Shown: positions 1 through 7,842, counted from the first letter of the stretch. The stretch is 12,022 bases of DNA from Bacteroidales bacterium UBA1205 (GCA_002309615.1 DBXT01000032.1:286-12307), one strand, 5' to 3'. The notes: a model not told the origin generated them from the letters alone. Translations and numbers: made by a program.

Positions 1-254
1 ACGGCAACATCCAGTGCCGCACCATGCACCACTCTTACCAATTTGGCTTGAGCGTAAGGAGGTGCTTGCAAGTGCAATCCTCTCACCACGCCTTTTTTTG
101 ACACAGACTGGTTGTCTTGTACAAAATTGGCAATGACACCATTTTGTTCAAATAATTGTTGGCTAAAACTTTCAAAAAAACAACCACGATTGTCACCAAA
201 TACTTTCGGTTGTATAATCAATAAACCGTCTATAGCTGTCGTTAAAAATTCCAT
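1..254 (-). CDS. rfbC: dTDP-4-dehydrorhamnose 3,5-epimerase, 5' part only
   Basis: The first 84 codons of an RmlC/RfbC-type epimerase are present; the rest lies beyond position 1 (the family is about 180-190 residues, so roughly half is missing). Seen directly: an FGDNRGCFFESF block at residues 19-30, QDNQS at 46-50, VVRGLHLQ at 56-63 and QAKLVRVVHG at 69-78, which are the conserved cupin-fold strands of RmlC. His61 in RGLH corresponds to the catalytic base of the family, and Arg59 and Lys71 match conserved substrate-site residues. The enzyme converts dTDP-4-keto-6-deoxyglucose to dTDP-4-keto-rhamnose in the cytoplasm, feeding dTDP-L-rhamnose to polysaccharide synthesis. The ATG lies 11 bases after the wzc-like stop and has an AGGAA Shine-Dalgarno-like stretch 8 bases upstream, one of the few good ones in this window. 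Last visible gene of the minus-strand operon; more sugar-nucleotide genes may follow. Confidence 0.93.
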   Translation of the reverse strand, partial: MEFLTTAIDGLLIIQPKVFGDNRGCFFESFSQQLFEQNGVIANFVQDNQSVSKKGVVRGLHLQAPPYAQAKLVRVVHGAALDVA

Positions 255-265
255 GGGTATGTTTC

Positions 266-2695
266 CTATAATGATTGTTGTTTATTATTCTTTTTTTTGT
301 TAAAGAATGGCAGGTGCTTTTTTATGCGAGATGTTTTCTCGGAATGTTGATTGTTATCATAATTGTAATACCCATACCCGTAAACAAAGCCGTATTTCTT
401 GTGGTTACTGTTTTCTTGAGAAGAAGCATTGAGTACAAAACTCAGTTTCTTCATTTGTTGGTCCTCATATAAATCATTAATGGATTCTATATACGGAATA
501 ATAGAATAATGTTCTTTGAACACATAAATGGGATAGTCGGTTATTCGCATACATGCAATGGCATCGGTGACTAAGCCGATAGGAGGATTGTCAAAGAAGA
601 TATAATCATAATTTTGTTTTAATTCATCCAATAGTTTAGTCATATTATCTGACATCAATAATTCTGACGGATTGGGAGGAATGCTTCCTGCAGTGATGAA
701 ATGTAGGTTTTCTAATCTACTTTCATTAATACATTCCTGCCAACTATATTCTCCTATCAATATATTGCTCATACCTTTAATATTGTGTATTTTCTTTTCA
801 GGAGTGGAAAATGCAGCATGTATTTTAGGTTTTCGCATATCCATATCCAGTATTATCACTTTTTTTCCGGAGTAGGCAAATATTCCTGCCAAATTCACAG
901 TGATAAAAGTTTTACCTTCTCCTGATACGGTAGAGGTGGTAGATACTAATTTGGGGCCATCGCTGTTATTCATAAAAGACATATTCGACCTTAATCGGCG
1001 AAAAGCTTCGGAGATAATAGATTTCGGGTCTAAATCCACCACTAGTTGGGAAGTGTTCATCTCACTATCCATTTTGGGAATACTTCCCAAAAACGGAATG
1101 TCTACATATTTTGTGATATCGTCTTTACTATCTATATAATTGTATGTTAAATATTTATAAACAATATAAACGACAGATATGATTAATCCTATAACAATGA
1201 AAATAAGATAAATTCTGGATTTATCGGGAGAGGCTTTCAGGGAAGCGGGCGAGGAATATTGCAAAACAATAAAAGGTGAGGTTGTTCCTGCTTTGAGCAA
1301 TGTGTAGGACATTCTGGATTCCAACAGGCGGTCGTAGTAGGAATTGCTTATATTGGCATTACGCAACAATTTTTTAAATTCCAATACATTAGAAAAGTTA
1401 TCTTGGGATTTAAGGATGGCTTGATACGATTTGATTTTTTGTTGCAGCAAGTCTTTTTCGTCTTTTATAGAGGCAATATTGTTTTGAATAATTTCTTTAA
1501 GAGCGCTTATTTGAACATTTATTTGGTGATTCAAATTTTGGATTTTACCGCTATTGGTTGTATAGTTATATTGTAAATTTTCTTTTTCTAACAACAATTG
1601 TTGTATTTTATCAATACAATGGCTGACATTATTTTGTAAGTTGCTTCCGATGATTTGTCCCATCAACTTATAGGGGTCGCTTTCTGTTTCAAACGATTTT
1701 TCTATTTTTCGCAATCGTTTTTCTGTTTGTTCCAAGGTGTTGAGTTTGGCTACGCATTCGTCATAGTCATCTTGAATGGTAATAATATTTTTATCATCCG
1801 GAGCAATAAAATTCTTACTTTTCTTATATTCATCCAATGTTTCTTCCCGATTATATACTTCTTGCTCCCATATTTCCAATTGTACATCAATATAGTCCAA
1901 TACTCTGTTAAAACTTTCTTGGCGTTGTATTGCGTAAAAATCCAAAAAGTCTTTTGTGATGGAATTAATAATATAGCTGGCTTTTTCTGCATTGTTGTAT
2001 GTGAGCGAGATATCTATACCTCCATTTGCATTTTCGGACGGGTATGCATTAATTTTGTTAATGTATTTGTCATTGCGGTTTTTGGCATCTTGTAATATGC
2101 AGTAATAGGTATGACCAACCATATTGGAGAGTTCGGTTTTGAGAACAAAATTGAATGCAAAATAAGAACAACTAACATAGGTAGTGTCTTGAGAAATAGT
2201 AACAGTTTGTGATATTGCCTTGTTATTGTTGCAATAGATATGAATGTTATTTTTATCCAGAAATTCTATATAAATGGGAGTGTTGTGTATTTGGTTATGG
2301 TTGGTATCAAATATAACCTCAAAAGAATTGTTCGGGAAAAGTTCGGAATCCAATACTTTACCCTTCATATAGTAGTCAACATCTAAATTAAGTTTGGATA
2401 AGCTTGATTCCAAGAAAGTTCTGGATTGTATTAGATTGATGATTTTATTGGGAGATTCTTGACGGGCTAAAAAATCATTATCAGAATTAGAGAAACTGAT
2501 ATTTTTATCATCCGATTTTTGTATGGTGGTAATCGCTTGATAGATAGGAATAGTATATCTAAGATACAGAAACGCTATCAAGAAAGTGATGGTTACGGCT
2601 ATAGGGATGATGAACCAGTGCATTTTGAGTACTGATTTTATCAATTTCGGGTTCAGTTGGTCGTTAATGGGTTTGATTTCTCTTTTCATAGACAT
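266..2695 (-). CDS. wzc: Wzc-like polysaccharide co-polymerase / tyrosine autokinase
   Basis: An 809-residue inner-membrane protein that combines a Wzz chain-length domain with a cytoplasmic BY-kinase, as in E. coli Wzc. In order: cytoplasmic N-terminus, first membrane segment at about 27-47, long periplasmic Wzz part with coiled coil at about 260-430, GNVR-type stretch at about 440-485, second membrane segment at about 494-516, then the kinase. Kinase marks: EAFRRLR at 563-569 (the ExxRxxR oligomerisation motif), Walker A SGEGKT at 591-596, Walker A' ILDMD at 615-619, Walker B-like IFFDNPP at 699-705. The tail has six tyrosines between 768 and 779, the autophosphorylation cluster. From family knowledge it controls polymer length and, by phosphorylation cycling, assembly of the Wza-Wzc export complex. 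It starts 2 bases after the wza-like stop. Codons 1 and 3 are both Met, so the start is uncertain by two residues. Full length; nothing looks broken. Confidence 0.93.
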   Translation of the reverse strand: MSMKREIKPINDQLNPKLIKSVLKMHWFIIPIAVTITFLIAFLYLRYTIPIYQAITTIQKSDDKNISFSNSDNDFLARQESPNKIINLIQSRTFLESSLSKLNLDVDYYMKGKVLDSELFPNNSFEVIFDTNHNQIHNTPIYIEFLDKNNIHIYCNNNKAISQTVTISQDTTYVSCSYFAFNFVLKTELSNMVGHTYYCILQDAKNRNDKYINKINAYPSENANGGIDISLTYNNAEKASYIINSITKDFLDFYAIQRQESFNRVLDYIDVQLEIWEQEVYNREETLDEYKKSKNFIAPDDKNIITIQDDYDECVAKLNTLEQTEKRLRKIEKSFETESDPYKLMGQIIGSNLQNNVSHCIDKIQQLLLEKENLQYNYTTNSGKIQNLNHQINVQISALKEIIQNNIASIKDEKDLLQQKIKSYQAILKSQDNFSNVLEFKKLLRNANISNSYYDRLLESRMSYTLLKAGTTSPFIVLQYSSPASLKASPDKSRIYLIFIVIGLIISVVYIVYKYLTYNYIDSKDDITKYVDIPFLGSIPKMDSEMNTSQLVVDLDPKSIISEAFRRLRSNMSFMNNSDGPKLVSTTSTVSGEGKTFITVNLAGIFAYSGKKVIILDMDMRKPKIHAAFSTPEKKIHNIKGMSNILIGEYSWQECINESRLENLHFITAGSIPPNPSELLMSDNMTKLLDELKQNYDYIFFDNPPIGLVTDAIACMRITDYPIYVFKEHYSIIPYIESINDLYEDQQMKKLSFVLNASSQENSNHKKYGFVYGYGYYNYDNNQHSEKTSRIKKHLPFFNKKKNNKQQSL

Positions 2696-2697
2696 AA

Positions 2698-3468
2698 TTA
2701 ATCATTAATATTTTTAAACTGTTTTACCGAGTTGATAATCAACAATGTATTTGACAATAGGGTGATATAAGGATTCAATTCGCGGAGTAATCGAGTTACA
2801 GGTTTCAATCTAGGTTCAACATAAATAATATCGTTGGCTTTAAGTGTCAGGTTGGCCTTTTTCATACCATCGATAGTGGAAAGGTCTACCTGATATACGA
2901 TAGGATCTTTTAAATCCCCGCGTATAAGTCTTATTTTGCATGCTCTGCCGTCTGTAATGCCTCCGGCTTGGGCAAGTGCTTCTATGAGGGTGGTGTTTTC
3001 TTGATTAAGGGTAATCACTTTGGCGGTTCCGCCTTCCCCTCCGGGGAAGATGGTTACCCTGTGATTGGTAATTTTGACTCTTACCATAGGGGAATTCATA
3101 TATTGTGAGTATGCCAATTCCAGTGTGTCTTCCAACTGTCGGGTGGTGAGCCCTGCCACTTGTATGCGTCCCAAGCGGGGTAATTTAACCATTCCGTCAA
3201 ATTCCACGGTAAAGGGGCGACCATAGTTACCGCTATTGTAATTGGAACCGTTGTTACCGGAATTTTCAAATATGGCTTCACCTTCTTGCAAATCCACACT
3301 TATCTGCAAAATATCATTGGGAGCTATTTTGTATTCCGTATAGCGTTCTTCTTGTGGAAACGGCTGTATTTGACTTTTGGTGGCTCTCAACATGCGGGTG
3401 GGCATAAACACTTTGCATGAATTGAGTAACAATATCATTGAAACGAAGAGTATGATATGTCTTTTCAT
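2698..3468 (-). CDS. wza: Wza-like outer-membrane polysaccharide export lipoprotein
   Basis: A 256-residue polysaccharide export protein. The N-terminus is a lipoprotein signal: Lys2-Arg3, a hydrophobic stretch, then LLNSC with the lipidated Cys18. Residues about 43-133 match the Poly_export domain (YKIAPNDILQISV at 46-58, VEFDGMVKLPRLGRIQVAGL at 88-107), and about 137-217 form one SLBB domain (TLIEALAQAGGI at 160-171, ANDIIYVEPR at 211-220). A hydrophobic segment at about 232-247 near the C-terminus may be the membrane-crossing helix. It is shorter than E. coli Wza (about 379 residues), with a single SLBB repeat, the usual size in Bacteroidota. A Gly/Asn/Ser-rich insertion at 70-84 is probably a loop. 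Inferred role: outer-membrane channel for a capsule or exopolysaccharide, working with the kinase encoded directly downstream. The start lies 5 bases after the pssA stop and has no Shine-Dalgarno sequence. Confidence 0.92.
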   Translation of the reverse strand: MKRHIILFVSMILLLNSCKVFMPTRMLRATKSQIQPFPQEERYTEYKIAPNDILQISVDLQEGEAIFENSGNNGSNYNSGNYGRPFTVEFDGMVKLPRLGRIQVAGLTTRQLEDTLELAYSQYMNSPMVRVKITNHRVTIFPGGEGGTAKVITLNQENTTLIEALAQAGGITDGRACKIRLIRGDLKDPIVYQVDLSTIDGMKKANLTLKANDIIYVEPRLKPVTRLLRELNPYITLLSNTLLIINSVKQFKNIND

Positions 3469-3473
3469 TATTT

Positions 3474-4202
3474 TTACTTGGTTTTATGGTTGTCAATAAT
3501 GGATAATATTATGTAAAAAAACATAACGGGGATAATGGCTAAAGGTAAAATCTTTTTTATTGCAAAAACTATTATCACTGCTATACAACAGATGATAAAT
3601 GCGTAGCGGGCGGAATTGTTTTTAAAGGAAAAATTGTGAAATTTGAGCGATAATAACGGGTATTCGCATAGCATGGCTATACATAGTAATACCATTATGC
3701 TTATCGATACAATAAAAAGTGTTTGATTAGGTATACTTCTGCTCCAAAGCGGAATGGATATTAATACAAAAGCCGCGGCAGGAGAGGGTAGGCCTAAAAA
3801 CTGTTCGGTTTGTCGGGTGTCTAAATTAAATTTGGCCAAACGAACGGCTACACAGCAACAATATACTATACTGCATACAGCGGGTATGATATTAATATTG
3901 GATATTTCATATAAAGGCATATCGGTTAATAATGTAGTACGGGATAAAAAGTAGTACATTATAAGGCCCGGTGCCAATCCGAATGACACCATATCGCATA
4001 AAGAATCCAATTCTTTTCCTATATCGGACTTGGTATGTAACATACGAGCGGCAAAACCATCGAAAAAATCAAAAACAGCAGCTGACACAACCATCAAAGC
4101 AGCATAATGGAACTGCCATTGAGCAGCTAATAAAACAGCTATGCTGCCGCATGTCAAATTGCCTAATGTTATTGCGTTGGGAATATGCTTTTTTATGTCC
4201 AT
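3474..4202 (-). CDS. pssA: CDP-diacylglycerol-serine O-phosphatidyltransferase
   Basis: A 242-residue integral membrane enzyme of the CDP-alcohol phosphatidyltransferase family. The complete signature DG(x2)AR(x8)G(x3)D(x3)D is visible: Asp48-Gly49, Ala52-Arg53, Gly62, Asp66 and Asp70. The aspartates bind the metal ions and CDP-diacylglycerol. The N-terminal IPNAITLGNLTCGSIAV (residues 7-23) and the FGLAPG after the signature (74-79) are typical of phosphatidylserine synthase rather than phosphatidylglycerophosphate synthase. Hydrophobic segments follow to the C-terminus, with KK-rich turns. The product phosphatidylserine is normally decarboxylated to phosphatidylethanolamine by Psd, whose gene is not in this window. 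It sits 11 bases after ruvB and 5 bases before the wza-like gene. No Shine-Dalgarno sequence is visible at its ATG. The substrate (serine) is inferred from family resemblance. Confidence 0.92.
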   Translation of the reverse strand: MDIKKHIPNAITLGNLTCGSIAVLLAAQWQFHYAALMVVSAAVFDFFDGFAARMLHTKSDIGKELDSLCDMVSFGLAPGLIMYYFLSRTTLLTDMPLYEISNINIIPAVCSIVYCCCVAVRLAKFNLDTRQTEQFLGLPSPAAAFVLISIPLWSRSIPNQTLFIVSISIMVLLCIAMLCEYPLLSLKFHNFSFKNNSARYAFIICCIAVIIVFAIKKILPLAIIPVMFFYIILSIIDNHKTK

Positions 4203-4213
4203 GTTAAAAAGTG

Positions 4214-5260
4214 TTAGTCAAACAATGTTCCGGTGTATTTGTCATTACGGTATCCTAAATGTTCGTAAGCGGCGGCGGTAACTTCTCTCCCTCGCGGGGT
4301 GCGTACCAAAAAGCCTTCTTGTATCAAAAACGGTTCGTACACTTCTTCTATCGTACCTGCATCTTCTCCTACGGCAGTAGCAATGGTGGTAAGTCCGACA
4401 GGACCGCCTTTGAATTTGGAAATAATGCAATTGAGTATACGGTTGTCCATTTCGTCCAATCCGTGTTCATCTACATTTAAGGCACTTAATCCGAAACGGG
4501 CTATTTCTAAATCTATATTGCCATTGCCTTTTATTTGAGCAAAATCCCGTACTCTTCTCAACAATAAATTGGCTATACGTGGAGTTCCTCTGCTTCTACG
4601 AGCAATTTCGTGAGCGGCTTTACTATCTATTTGTATATTCAATATATTGGCGGAGCGACTGATAATGCGTTCCAAAGTAGGTGTATCGTAATAGTTGAGG
4701 CGTAAATTAATGCCGAATCGGGAACGCAAGGGTGCTGTGAGCAGACCGGAGCGAGTGGTGGCTCCCACCAATGTAAACGGGTTAAGCCCTATCTGTACAT
4801 TGCGAGCGTTGGGGCCCGATTCTATGAGAACATCTATCTTATAATCTTCCATGGCGGAATACAAATATTCTTCCACCACAGGGGACAAACGATGTATTTC
4901 ATCAATAAACAATACGTCGTTGGGTTCCAAATTGGTAAGCAAGCCTGCCAAGTCACCGGGTTTGTCTATCACAGGGCCCGAACTTACTTTCACGTTCACA
5001 CCCATTTCGTTTGCAATGATATATGAAAGTGTGGTTTTGCCTAGTCCGGGAGGACCGTGAAGTAGCACGTGGTCCAAACTTTCCCCTCTTTGTTTTGCAG
5101 CACGAACAAATATTTTAAGATTTTCAACCACGTGTTCTTGACCAGCAAATTCTTCAAATCCTGACGGACGAATAACCTTTTCTATTTCTTTTTCCGAAAC
5201 AGAAAGCCTGTCAGCATGTGGATCTAAATTGGGATTGTTCGTTGTCTTTTTTGTTCCCAT
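4214..5260 (-). CDS. ruvB: Holliday junction branch-migration ATPase RuvB
   Basis: A full-length, 348-residue AAA+ motor that drives RuvA-dependent branch migration of Holliday junctions. Seen directly: the RPSGFEEFAGQ start of the AAA domain (residues 31-41), Walker A GPPGLGKTT at 69-77, Walker B DEIHR at 120-124, sensor 1 GATTR at 166-170, an arginine-finger region APLRSRFG at 176-183, sensor 2 GTPRIA at 225-230, and a C-terminal winged helix with TPRGR at 321-325. Every key residue is present, so it should be active. The N-terminal 20 residues before the AAA domain are polar and variable, as usual. It begins 7 bases after parE and ends 11 bases before pssA, so it is probably transcribed from the parE promoter. 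ruvA and ruvC are not in the window. No Shine-Dalgarno sequence is obvious. Confidence 0.98.
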   Translation of the reverse strand: MGTKKTTNNPNLDPHADRLSVSEKEIEKVIRPSGFEEFAGQEHVVENLKIFVRAAKQRGESLDHVLLHGPPGLGKTTLSYIIANEMGVNVKVSSGPVIDKPGDLAGLLTNLEPNDVLFIDEIHRLSPVVEEYLYSAMEDYKIDVLIESGPNARNVQIGLNPFTLVGATTRSGLLTAPLRSRFGINLRLNYYDTPTLERIISRSANILNIQIDSKAAHEIARRSRGTPRIANLLLRRVRDFAQIKGNGNIDLEIARFGLSALNVDEHGLDEMDNRILNCIISKFKGGPVGLTTIATAVGEDAGTIEEVYEPFLIQEGFLVRTPRGREVTAAAYEHLGYRNDKYTGTLFD

Positions 5261-5267
5261 ATTTTGT

Positions 5268-7148
5268 TTATAATGTTAGATCTTCTTCTGTACGAAGATT
5301 ATCAATAATAAAATTCTGTCGTTCCATGGTGTTTTGACCCATATAATATGCCAGCATGTCGTCTATGGTGGCTTCATTGCTTATCACTACAGGGTCTAAG
5401 CGGATGTCTTTACCTATAAAATTCTTGAATTCATCAGGAGATATTTCTCCTAAACCTTTGAATCGGGTAATTTCTACTTTTCCGGACATTTTTCCTGCGG
5501 TGATATTTCTTTCTTCTTCCGAATAGCAATAACGGGTTTCTTTTTTATTACGCACTCTGAACAAGGGCGTTTGTAATATATAGAGATGACCTTTCTTTAT
5601 AAGGTCGGGATAAAATTGTAAAAAGAAGGTAAGCAACAACAATCGAATGTGCATACCGTCAACATCGGCATCAGTGGCAATGACTATGTTGTTGTATCTT
5701 AAGTTATCCAAACCGTCTTCTATGTCAAGAGCGTTTTGTAAAAAATTGAGTTCTTCATTTTTGAAAGTCTCGTCCTTTTTTTTGCCGTAGCTATTGAAAG
5801 GCTTGCCTCGCAATGAAAACACGGCTTGAGTTTCCGCGTTGCGGGATTTGGTTATGGAACCTGATGCCGAATCACCTTCGGTGATAAAAAGGGTGGTTTC
5901 CATCCGACGGTCGTTGTCGGTATTTTTGCTTTTAAAACTGTCGCACAAATGAATGTGACAGTCTCTCAGTTTTTTGTTTACTATATTGTTCTTTTTACCG
6001 TCTTTGTTCTTCTTGTGTAACTCAGCTATCTCCTTACGTTCATTTTCTGATTCTATAATTTTTTGTTGCCATATAGCAGCCACTTCCGGATGCATGTGGA
6101 GATAATTGTCCAACTGGCGACAAACAATATCCATAATATACCATCGTATGGTAGGACCTGCTGCAATATTCTTTTCCGGATTGGCAGGCCACATATTGGT
6201 AGAGCCCAATTTGGTTTTGGTTTGACCTTCAAATTGCGGCTCTTGTATGCGTATGCTTAATGCAGCACAGATGGATTGTCGGATATCTACTGGGTCGTAT
6301 TCTTTTTTGAAATATTCTCTGGCACATTTTACCAAAGCTTCTCGCAAGGCATTTTGATGCGTGCCGCCATGAGTGGTGTGTTGTCCGTTTACAAAGGTGT
6401 AATATTCATCACCGTTGCCTTTAACTTTGTGCGTAAAAGCCAATTCCAACTTGTCTTCTTGTAAATGCACGATGGGGTAGGCAGGCTGGTTGATATTTTT
6501 TTCCATAAGGTCCAACAAGCCGTTTTTGGAATAATAGCGTTGCCCGTTGCATATTAAAGAAAGTCCTTTGTTTAAAAATGCATAGTTCCATAGCATTTTT
6601 TCTACAAATTCGGAATAGAAGGTGTAATTGCCGAATATACTTTCGTCATTATCGGGAATAAAAGTGATGATAGTACCATTAGCTTCGGTGGTAGCCGATA
6701 TAGGGTAATCTTGTGTGAGTATGCCGCGTGAAAACTCCGCAATTTTAGTTTGTCCGTTACGTACGGATTGTACTTTAAAATAGCTGGACAAAGCATTTAC
6801 CGCTTTAGTTCCCACACCGTTCATACCCACTGATTGCTGGAAGGATTCGCTGTCGAATTTGCCGCCTGTATTCATCTTGGACACGCAATCTATGGTTTTC
6901 TCTAAAGGAATACCGCGTCCATAATCGCGAACGCTTACACAATTGTCTTTAATGGTAATTTCTATGGTTTTACCCACTCCTTGATTGAACTCATCTATAG
7001 AGTTGTCAATTACTTCTTTGAGCAGGATATATATGCCGTCATCCGCAGACGAGCCGTCACCCAAGCGGCCTACATACATGCCAGGTCGTTTACGAAGGTG
7101 AATTTGCCAATCTAAGGTTTTAATATTCTCTTCTGTGTAGTTCGTCAT
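5268..7148 (-). CDS. parE: DNA topoisomerase IV subunit B
   Basis: A 626-residue type IIA topoisomerase ATPase subunit. In order: GHKL ATPase domain with Glu45 (catalytic) and Asn49 (Mg) in LLKEVIDNS, ATP-lid motifs RDYGRGIP at 74-81 and VGMNGVGTKAVNAL at 107-120, transducer domain, then TOPRIM with EGDSASG at 424-430 and DADVDG at 493-498 supplying the metal-binding acidic residues, and the RFKGLGEI tail motif at 562-569. EGDSASG followed by FSLRGKP (444-450) is the ParE form; GyrB normally has EGDSAGG and RGKIL, so I call it ParE. With ParC it decatenates daughter chromosomes in the cytoplasm. It is the first gene of the minus-strand run and has the run's only clear promoter, plus a GGAGGT box 13 bases before the ATG. 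parC is not in the window. Confidence 0.95.
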   Translation of the reverse strand: MTNYTEENIKTLDWQIHLRKRPGMYVGRLGDGSSADDGIYILLKEVIDNSIDEFNQGVGKTIEITIKDNCVSVRDYGRGIPLEKTIDCVSKMNTGGKFDSESFQQSVGMNGVGTKAVNALSSYFKVQSVRNGQTKIAEFSRGILTQDYPISATTEANGTIITFIPDNDESIFGNYTFYSEFVEKMLWNYAFLNKGLSLICNGQRYYSKNGLLDLMEKNINQPAYPIVHLQEDKLELAFTHKVKGNGDEYYTFVNGQHTTHGGTHQNALREALVKCAREYFKKEYDPVDIRQSICAALSIRIQEPQFEGQTKTKLGSTNMWPANPEKNIAAGPTIRWYIMDIVCRQLDNYLHMHPEVAAIWQQKIIESENERKEIAELHKKNKDGKKNNIVNKKLRDCHIHLCDSFKSKNTDNDRRMETTLFITEGDSASGSITKSRNAETQAVFSLRGKPFNSYGKKKDETFKNEELNFLQNALDIEDGLDNLRYNNIVIATDADVDGMHIRLLLLTFFLQFYPDLIKKGHLYILQTPLFRVRNKKETRYCYSEEERNITAGKMSGKVEITRFKGLGEISPDEFKNFIGKDIRLDPVVISNEATIDDMLAYYMGQNTMERQNFIIDNLRTEEDLTL

Positions 7149-7161
7149 TTATTTAAACTTT

Positions 7162-7167
7162 ACCTCC
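7162..7167 (-). promoter_or_regulatory. Shine-Dalgarno sequence of parE
   Basis: On the minus strand this reads GGAGGT, a full anti-16S match, 13 bases before the parE ATG. The spacing is longer than the usual 5-9 bases. It is notable because most starts in this window have no such box. Confidence 0.6.
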
Positions 7168-7178
7168 AAAAAATATCA

Positions 7179-7186
7179 CAAAGATA
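7179..7186 (-). promoter_or_regulatory. Putative -7 promoter element of the parE operon
   Basis: The minus strand reads TATCTTTG, an exact match to the Bacteroidetes -7 consensus TAnnTTTG. Transcription would start near 7172, giving a leader of about 24 bases that includes the GGAGGT box. The -33 TTTG element is not clear; only a weak TGAC lies at a suitable distance. The same octamer occurs before the lipoprotein gene. Confidence 0.6.
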
Positions 7187-7230
7187 GTTTTTTTTGCTTA
7201 AAAAATGTCAGGTTGGGTCTACTTATTTTA

Positions 7231-7246
7231 TAACATTTTTATGTTA
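7231..7246 (-). terminator. Weak AT-only hairpin after the lipoprotein gene
   Basis: A perfect 6-base inverted repeat TAACAT/ATGTTA with a 4-base loop lies 13 bases after the lipoprotein stop codon, on the way to parE. On the minus strand it is not followed by a U-run and contains one G-C pair per arm, so it is a poor intrinsic terminator. It may only mark the end of the lipoprotein transcript, or mean nothing. Confidence 0.2.
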
Positions 7247-7259
7247 ATAGTCATTGTTA

Positions 7260-7703
7260 TCATTTGCTTTGTTTTAAATGGAATGTCCCCATAGACGGAT
7301 GCGCCCCTCCGTTATAGAAAACATGACCTGTAAATGTGCCTTCTATTATGGATTTATTGCCTATGGTATTGTATTTCCCTTGTACTATTATCATATTGAT
7401 AACGGGGGTGGAATGATCGTCATTATGACCCATAATGTCAGCAAAACCTATGGCACCTTTTATGGAATCACCTTCCGTTTTTTGTAAAGTAGACGATGTA
7501 TTGCCGTTTTTTTCTTGTATTACTATTTCTTTTGTAGTACTTTTGGTAATATTGAACAAATAAACGGAATGAAATTCTATAGAATCGAGTGAGTCCGTAA
7601 TATAGCCGGTGAAGTTTCCAATATATTCACCCTTAGCGGGTTCTTTGTCGCAAGCAACAAAGAAAAGGGCTGAGCAGATAATTATAATTATAATTTTTTT
7701 CAT
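7260..7703 (-). CDS. Small lipoprotein of unknown function
   Basis: A 147-residue protein, taken from the ATG at 7703. An upstream in-frame ATG at 7745 would add 14 residues, but the 7703 start gives a clean lipoprotein signal (Met-Lys-Lys, six isoleucines, then FFVAC with Cys18), and the promoter element at 7732-7739 lies between the two ATGs, so the longer form is unlikely. After Cys18 comes DKEPAKGEY, an acidic start like the Bacteroidota surface-export signal, so surface or outer-membrane placement is possible. The rest alternates short beta-like strands with polar turns (GNFTGYITD, INMIIVQGKY, IIEGTFTGHVFYNGG) and ends in GTFHLKQSK; this resembles a small beta-barrel or calycin-like lipoprotein, but I do not recognise a named family. 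It has its own promoter, is divergent from the VWA gene and lies upstream of parE on the same strand. No Shine-Dalgarno sequence is seen. Confidence 0.75.
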   Translation of the reverse strand: MKKIIIIIICSALFFVACDKEPAKGEYIGNFTGYITDSLDSIEFHSVYLFNITKSTTKEIVIQEKNGNTSSTLQKTEGDSIKGAIGFADIMGHNDDHSTPVINMIIVQGKYNTIGNKSIIEGTFTGHVFYNGGAHPSMGTFHLKQSK

Positions 7704-7731
7704 GAAAGCAAGTGTTAAAACAACAATTATG

Positions 7732-7739
7732 CAAAGATA
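7732..7739 (-). promoter_or_regulatory. Putative -7 promoter element of the lipoprotein gene
   Basis: The minus strand reads TATCTTTG, an exact TAnnTTTG match and identical to the parE element. A start near 7725 would give a leader of about 22 bases. A partial -33 element (TTGT at 7757-7760) lies 17 bases upstream, a little close for the consensus 19-21. Confidence 0.55.
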
Positions 7740-7813
7740 TAACATTTATTTGAATAACAACGTATTATTTTAAATAAAAATAAACGGAGAGCAGGAAAAA
7801 TATGTCAGTGGAG

Positions 7814-7842
7814 TTTTTTTAACAAAGTTAAGGTTAAAAAAA
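7814..7842. repeat. 10-base AT-rich inverted repeat between divergent promoters
   Basis: TTTTTTTAAC (7814-7823) and GTTAAAAAAA (7833-7842) are perfect reverse complements separated by 9 bases, and another GTTAA sits at 7827-7831. The right arm runs into a block of 8 A then 6 T (7836-7849). The repeat lies between the two divergent -7 elements. It could be an operator, a bent-DNA site, or simple AT-rich drift. As a terminator it would serve no visible upstream gene on the plus strand. The surrounding 202-base gap holds no convincing gene. Confidence 0.35.

Noticed and set aside
266..1000. Separate ParA/MinD-type ATPase
   Set aside because: The ATPase is continuous with the membrane and coiled-coil Wzz part, carries the ExxRxxR motif and a tyrosine tail, and has no break in frame.
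1655..2095. 146-codon plus-strand open frame inside the kinase gene
   Set aside because: It lies wholly antisense to the strongly supported Wzc-like gene, is Phe/Ile-rich low-complexity and has no recognisable domain; it is a shadow frame.
5268..7148. GyrB as the identity of the topoisomerase subunit
   Set aside because: The TOPRIM motif reads EGDSASG with RGKP following, the ParE pattern; GyrB has EGDSAGG and RGKIL.
7704..7745. 14-residue N-terminal extension of the lipoprotein from the upstream ATG
   Set aside because: It would put extra residues before a standard lipoprotein signal, and the -7 element at 7732-7739 falls inside it.
7802..7822. Six-codon plus-strand frame (MSVEFF) with an upstream purine-rich stretch, just before the inverted repeat, like a leader peptide
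   Set aside because: It ends in the T-run of the repeat, lies upstream of the likely VWA transcription start, has no regulatory codon run, and there is no downstream gene that would suit attenuation.
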